Of a stretch of 10,623 nucleotides of DNA, positions 7,424-10,623 are shown one piece after another (the stretch's first letter is position 1; every line of letters starts with the position of its first letter). Below the pieces are notes generated by a model. It was given only the letters and a program-made list of their open reading frames with translations, did not search any database and was not told the DNA's origin. A program made the position numbers and the translations under genes. This DNA is from Endotrypanum monterogeii (Eukaryota > Euglenozoa > Kinetoplastea > Trypanosomatida > Trypanosomatidae): positions 314,042 through 324,664 of the forward strand of contig CM007332.1 in NCBI GenBank assembly GCA_000333855.2, in the 5' to 3' direction.

Positions 7424-7650
7424 TGTTTCCGTCAACGCTGACTACAATCTTTTGAAAATCTTCTACCCTCTTCCTCCTCCTTCTTTTCGTGCCTCTTGTG
7501 ATTCTCTACTTGTGCATCTGGCAATGTCTCTGTGCGCTTGCCTCTACATGTGCACCGGTTTTTCCTCATAACATGTCTCTACTGACGTTCTGTGTTTTAT
7601 GATTCTACATTTGTTTTTGTTTCTTACATCTTCAAATGATGTATTCGGAG
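7424..7650 (+). promoter_or_regulatory. 225-nt AG-free pyrimidine-rich zone ending at AG 7649-7650
   Basis: Between the AG at 7422-7423 and the AG at 7649-7650 there is no AG dinucleotide, although the sequence is not a simple repeat. It contains several pyrimidine tracts (for example CCCTCTTCCTCCTCCTTC near 7466-7483). This resembles an AG-exclusion zone before a splice acceptor. Use of it would give the downstream LisH mRNA a leader of about 610 bases, or mark the 5' end of another transcript. Confidence 0.3.
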
Positions 7651-7883
7651 ACAGAGAACCATCATTGCAACAACAACGTCTGCATGGACGTCACTGCCAT
7701 CTTTCTTTCCCTTGCGTTCTGATTTTTTTTCTTTTAGAAAACAAATAATCGTGATAGCTGGAAGAAGCAGCATCTCTCCCCTTATATATATATATATAGG
7801 GTGAGTACGTCTCACAGTACTGTAACTCCTCTCTTGATTTCTCTTCTCCCCTCACTAACATTTGTTCCCCCAGACGACTTTGT

Positions 7884-7936
7884 GTATTTGTGTGTGTGTG
7901 TGGCTGTCTGTGTAACTGTTTGTGTGTGTGTGTGTG
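7884..7936. repeat. Interrupted (TG)n microsatellite
   Basis: Two TG runs are separated by GGCTGTCTGTGTAACTGTT. This is noncoding simple sequence about 320 bases upstream of the LisH gene. Confidence 0.95.
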
Positions 7937-8170
7937 GATGTGTCTGGGTATTTGTCTGAATAACACACAGGCGTACATTATCTTCTTCCCTTCCACACCG
8001 CCGTACCCATATAACTTCTGCTTCGCGTGCACACTATAGGGGGGTTCTCCTTGTCTCTAATCACAGTAGAACGGAGGGCGGCAGCAACATCAACGGCAAA
8101 GGACTCGTCGGTTTCTGCTCCAACCCAATAAGGGCCGTTGAATGCGCACGTGTGCCCTGTCACACAAACA

Positions 8171-8240
8171 GACCCCCCCCTCCCCCCCCCCTCACACACA
8201 CACATACACATACATCCACATAATCTACAATTTCTTTTAG
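8171..8240 (+). promoter_or_regulatory. Probable trans-splice acceptor of the LisH-gene mRNA (AG at 8239-8240)
   Basis: A C-rich tract (C8 T C10) is followed by CA/TACA sequence and TTTCTTTTAG. There is no AG between 8171 and 8239, so 8239-8240 is the first acceptor after the pyrimidine tract. It leaves an 18-base leader to ATG 8259 with no intervening ATG, which supports that start. Confidence 0.6.
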
Positions 8241-8258
8241 TTTTGCTTCACATCTGCA

Positions 8259-10112
8259 ATGGCAAAGGTACCGAATTTCTCTGAAAAAGAGAAGACGGCT
8301 CGGCTGGTCGAGTCTCTATCGAGGCATCAGCAGGTGGAGCTCCTCGCGCAGGCACTTTTGAGAGAATACATGCATCGACGGGGCCTGCGCAACACGTTGC
8401 ATACATTCGACATGGAAAACCCACGCGACGAGCGGACCATTTCTTCTCGCGCTCTTATGCGTCATCTTTTAAATATTCCCGCTGAGGGTCGGATGTCGCG
8501 GCTGCAACCTACCGCGTCCTCCTCTTCTGCAAAGCCACAGGCTCCGACCTTCATGGAAGAGCTGTGCTCCTACAGGCTGACAAAACGTGATTACACGAGT
8601 GCGGCCGGGAAACAAGGCAGGGAACAAAGGTGTGATCAGGAGGATGACCCTAGTGACGTGGAGCTTTGTGCACTGCACACAGCTCTTGATAAGCATCAGT
8701 CGGAAAGGGCGTTGGGCGAGGAGAGACAGCGTGAGTATTTGGAGCTTCTCGCTGCAGAGGAGGCTTATCAGCGACGGAAGAAAGACCACAAAGGGAAGAG
8801 GCACAAATCCCACGACAAAGGAAGGCACCGAGAGAGGCATCGCGCCCGGGGCCACGCTGACAGCAGCGACGACGAGGCGGGGATCGCAGCCGGCAGCAGC
8901 GACGAAAGCATCACGCACGGTCGCGGGCCGTTGGACGTTGACTCCTCAGATAGATCGAAAAAAACTACGTCAGCATTGTCAGACTCGCGCAGGTCTTCCA
9001 CAGAAATAGGTACTGGTGGTGCGAGCGCAGTCGTCGCGGCCGTCGGGTCACGCTGGCAACCACCTGCTATCGTCTCTCAGGTACACGACAGCCATCACAT
9101 CGAGAGTGAGGGTGCGTCTTCGCATACCACAGGGCCGGCAACTCGTAAGGCAGCTCAGCATGGGCTGTGCAGCGACAGCAGTGACGACAACAGCGACCAC
9201 GAAAACGAGTTCGATCCTTTCGGTGACAGCGCGGCGAATCAGCGAGCGCTGATGGCGCGAATTCGGGCGGAAAGCGAGCGCTGGCCTCTATACACGCACG
9301 ACAACGCCCCTAATGCCCACGGCAGCAGCACAAACAGTATCGTTGAGGGCGGGGGAGGGTCGATGGGCTCTCTTGGCGCCCCTCCTGGAGCCCTATCGGC
9401 GCTCTCTGGACGAGACGCAGGCTTCCGAGGACTGGGATCCCTGAGAAGCACTCAGCCCGTCCAACGGGTTGCAGGGGGGCTCACTGCAGAAAGCACAACT
9501 CCATTTTCCCCAACTTTTGGGTCGATTTCTTCCACCGCACCCGCAGGTGCTAGCGCAGGTGTTGCTGCGCTTCGCATGAGGGGTTCATCGACCTCAATCT
9601 CCGGCGCTAGCACACATATTTCTTCGACAGATCTGACCAAAGCAAGCTACATTGGCTCTGCTCCTTACTCGAGTATTCTGGTAAAGCATCGGGGCACACC
9701 ACAAGGTGACAACCACGACACAGGCGAGGAGCGACCACTGCACTCGTATGACCGCACTGCGGTGCCTCTGAGCAGTGCATTGGCTGGAAGCAGCAGCAGC
9801 GGCGGTATCGACAGCAGCAGCGGCACGCGCAGTGCTCTGCGCAGTCCGCCACCGCAGGCTTCGATGCTCAACGAGCCTCACTCCTCGGTGGTTCTCCGTA
9901 CACCTTCGAGATCCCCTGTCAGAGACAAGGGGGGTGCCAGTGGATCGGGAGGGGGGAGCAGCGGTTTGCGTCACGGTATCGGGTTCCGCACGTCCTCTGT
10001 GTCTGCTGATGGCATAGATTTTACATCGCCCTCTTCCCGTGGAGTCAGCGACGTCGCCAGTGCTGCAAAGCCAAACCGTAAAGAGCGGCGTGTGAAGCTA
10101 CTTGTCGATTGA
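8259..10112 (+). CDS. LisH-like domain protein (MINDY4/FAM188B N-terminus-like), function unknown
   Basis: This 617-residue protein stops with TGA at 10110-10112. Residues about 27-73 (ALLREYMHRRGLRNTLHTF, then ENPRDERTISSRALMRHLL) resemble the N-terminal LisH-like region of human MINDY4 (LVREFLSRKGLKKT followed by a similar spacer). LisH motifs are short helical dimerisation modules common in microtubule, centrosomal and ubiquitin-pathway proteins. Residues about 133-172 look helical and charged. Residues 171-199 are Lys/Arg/His-rich and could be a nuclear signal or nucleic-acid or tubulin contact. Acidic Ser-Asp clusters (201-206 and 305-321) look like casein kinase 2 sites. A short helical patch with RWPLY lies at about 326-345, and the rest to 600 is Ser/Gly-rich and probably disordered. 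The C-terminus is basic (NRKERRVKLLVD). I see no MINDY catalytic domain, transmembrane segment or signal peptide. ATG 8259 is the first ATG after the AG at 8240. It is a real gene; the molecular role is inference. Confidence 0.85.
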   Translation: MAKVPNFSEKEKTARLVESLSRHQQVELLAQALLREYMHRRGLRNTLHTFDMENPRDERTISSRALMRHLLNIPAEGRMSRLQPTASSSSAKPQAPTFMEELCSYRLTKRDYTSAAGKQGREQRCDQEDDPSDVELCALHTALDKHQSERALGEERQREYLELLAAEEAYQRRKKDHKGKRHKSHDKGRHRERHRARGHADSSDDEAGIAAGSSDESITHGRGPLDVDSSDRSKKTTSALSDSRRSSTEIGTGGASAVVAAVGSRWQPPAIVSQVHDSHHIESEGASSHTTGPATRKAAQHGLCSDSSDDNSDHENEFDPFGDSAANQRALMARIRAESERWPLYTHDNAPNAHGSSTNSIVEGGGGSMGSLGAPPGALSALSGRDAGFRGLGSLRSTQPVQRVAGGLTAESTTPFSPTFGSISSTAPAGASAGVAALRMRGSSTSISGASTHISSTDLTKASYIGSAPYSSILVKHRGTPQGDNHDTGEERPLHSYDRTAVPLSSALAGSSSSGGIDSSSGTRSALRSPPPQASMLNEPHSSVVLRTPSRSPVRDKGGASGSGGGSSGLRHGIGFRTSSVSADGIDFTSPSSRGVSDVASAAKPNRKERRVKLLVD

Positions 10113-10494
10113 TGCTTCATGACAAGAAGGGAGGGGGGGGGAACGTATCTTTTATGCCTGTGCATGAAATTCCTTGCACTGCTCCCTTTTTCTAGAGGGA
10201 TCTTCATCTGCATTCTCCACACACACACACACACAGTCTGCACACGTTCCTGTACATGTTTTTTTCTTTATATATATATATATGTAATACAAGCCTTTTT
10301 TTTTTGTGCTCTGTGCGTAGCGTGGGAAGAGGAGGAAGAGAATTAGAGGGGGAGAAATGTGTTGTGTGTGTGCATATTTGTGTGTGTGTGTGTGTTAGTG
10401 ATGGTTTTAGTCTTGTGAGTTTGTAAGATTTACAGGACAGAGTTTTTCTCTCATTTCCGTTCTCCCTGCCCCTTCTCCTTCCCCAATTGCATCG

Positions 10495-10534
<40 letters not shown>

Positions 10535-10623
10535 TACTACTTCTACTCGTGCTATACTAATAATTAATACTACCTTCGTCCTTACCTTGTATTGTTCCGT
10601 TTCGGTTGGTAGTATAGGTGGGG
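10113..10623. other. 3' flank / 3' UTR of the LisH gene
   Basis: This 511-base stretch to the window end has no gene. It holds a CA run (about 10220-10236), TA runs (10267-10283 and 10496-10533), a T9 tract near 10297 and TG runs (about 10357-10395). It is probably 3' UTR plus the start of the next intergenic region. A pyrimidine-rich stretch at about 10445-10486 could belong to the next gene's processing signal. Confidence 0.8.
10496..10533. repeat. Long (TA)n microsatellite
   Basis: About 38 bases of uninterrupted TA alternation, the longest in the window, followed by a CTA/CTT trinucleotide-like stretch. Confidence 0.97.

Larger units (their letters stand above)
4864..8258. other. Intergenic region: primase 3' UTR and LisH-gene 5' leader, simple-repeat rich
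   Basis: This is a 3.4 kb stretch without a convincing long gene. It is dominated by homopolymers (C9 4889-4897, T12 4929-4940, T11 5221-5231, T12 5513-5524, C11/A16 5831-5857, T11 at 6160-6170, 6520-6530 and 6640-6650, T15 7263-7277) and by TG, CA and TA microsatellites. T runs outnumber A runs on the + strand, as expected for sense-strand pyrimidine tracts serving trans-splicing. Repeat-poor islands occur at about 5040-5215, 6920-7144, 7305-7440 and 8020-8165. Its length leaves room for unannotated noncoding RNA or small ORFs; the best candidate is the ORF at 6930-7079. Confidence 0.85.

Noticed and set aside
7355..7440. Possible C/D snoRNA (ATGATGC near 7356 and CTGA near 7438)
   Set aside because: The C-box match is imperfect, there is no terminal stem joining the boxes, no cluster of similar units, and no guide sequence I could support.
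7978..8211. Minus-strand open frame with partly protein-like composition, upstream of the LisH gene
   Set aside because: It starts in the CA/C-rich splice region, is short, antisense and without a domain; the plus frame is equally open in part, so composition explains it.
1..10623. tRNA, rRNA, CRISPR, intact transposon or integrated virus
   Set aside because: I saw no tRNA-like T-loop sequence, no repeat-spacer array, no transposase or reverse transcriptase frame, and no terminal repeats. The PriCT-2 domain also occurs in viral and phage primases, but here it is part of a presequence-bearing kinetoplastid primase with gene-like composition.

Overview
This looks like nuclear DNA from a trypanosomatid flagellate, most likely Leishmania or a close relative in Leishmaniinae. 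The evidence is three intronless, GC-rich reading frames all on the + strand, separated by long T/C-rich noncoding stretches full of (TG)n, (CA)n, (TA)n and homopolymer tracts. Pyrimidine-rich stretches ending in AG lie just upstream of the two complete start codons. That is the layout of a polycistronic transcription unit processed by spliced-leader trans-splicing and polyadenylation. No bacterial operon signals, tRNA, rRNA or CRISPR array were seen. The species cannot be named from the window alone.

Layout: (1) positions 1-262, the C-terminal end of alanine aminotransferase, cut by the window edge. (2) 263-2625, a 2.4 kb intergenic/UTR stretch with candidate trans-splice acceptors, microsatellites, two perfect-arm inverted repeats and three CATAGA hexamers. 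(3) 2626-4863, a 745-residue archaeo-eukaryotic primase (AEP) with a PriCT-2 C-terminal domain and a presequence-like N-terminus. It matches the mitochondrial (kinetoplast) DNA primases PRI1/PRI2, and the alanine aminotransferase neighbour favours PRI2 by synteny recalled from memory. (4) 4864-8258, a 3.4 kb intergenic stretch dominated by simple repeats, with a few repeat-free islands and one plausible small ORF. (5) 8259-10112, a 617-residue protein with an N-terminal LisH-like domain resembling the N-terminus of MINDY4/FAM188B, followed by a low-complexity, charged and Ser-rich tail with no visible catalytic domain. (6) 10113-10623, its 3' flank.

The three genes have no evident shared pathway: amino-acid metabolism, kinetoplast replication, and an unknown, possibly cytoskeletal or regulatory, adaptor. 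That is normal in trypanosomatids, where neighbours share transcription but not function. I do not see a clearly new biological system. The best leads are a 49-codon ORF directly behind a long AG-free splice-acceptor-like tract, the CATAGA hexamers upstream of the primase, the MINDY4-like LisH domain without its deubiquitinase, and compact palindromes in the intergenic DNA.
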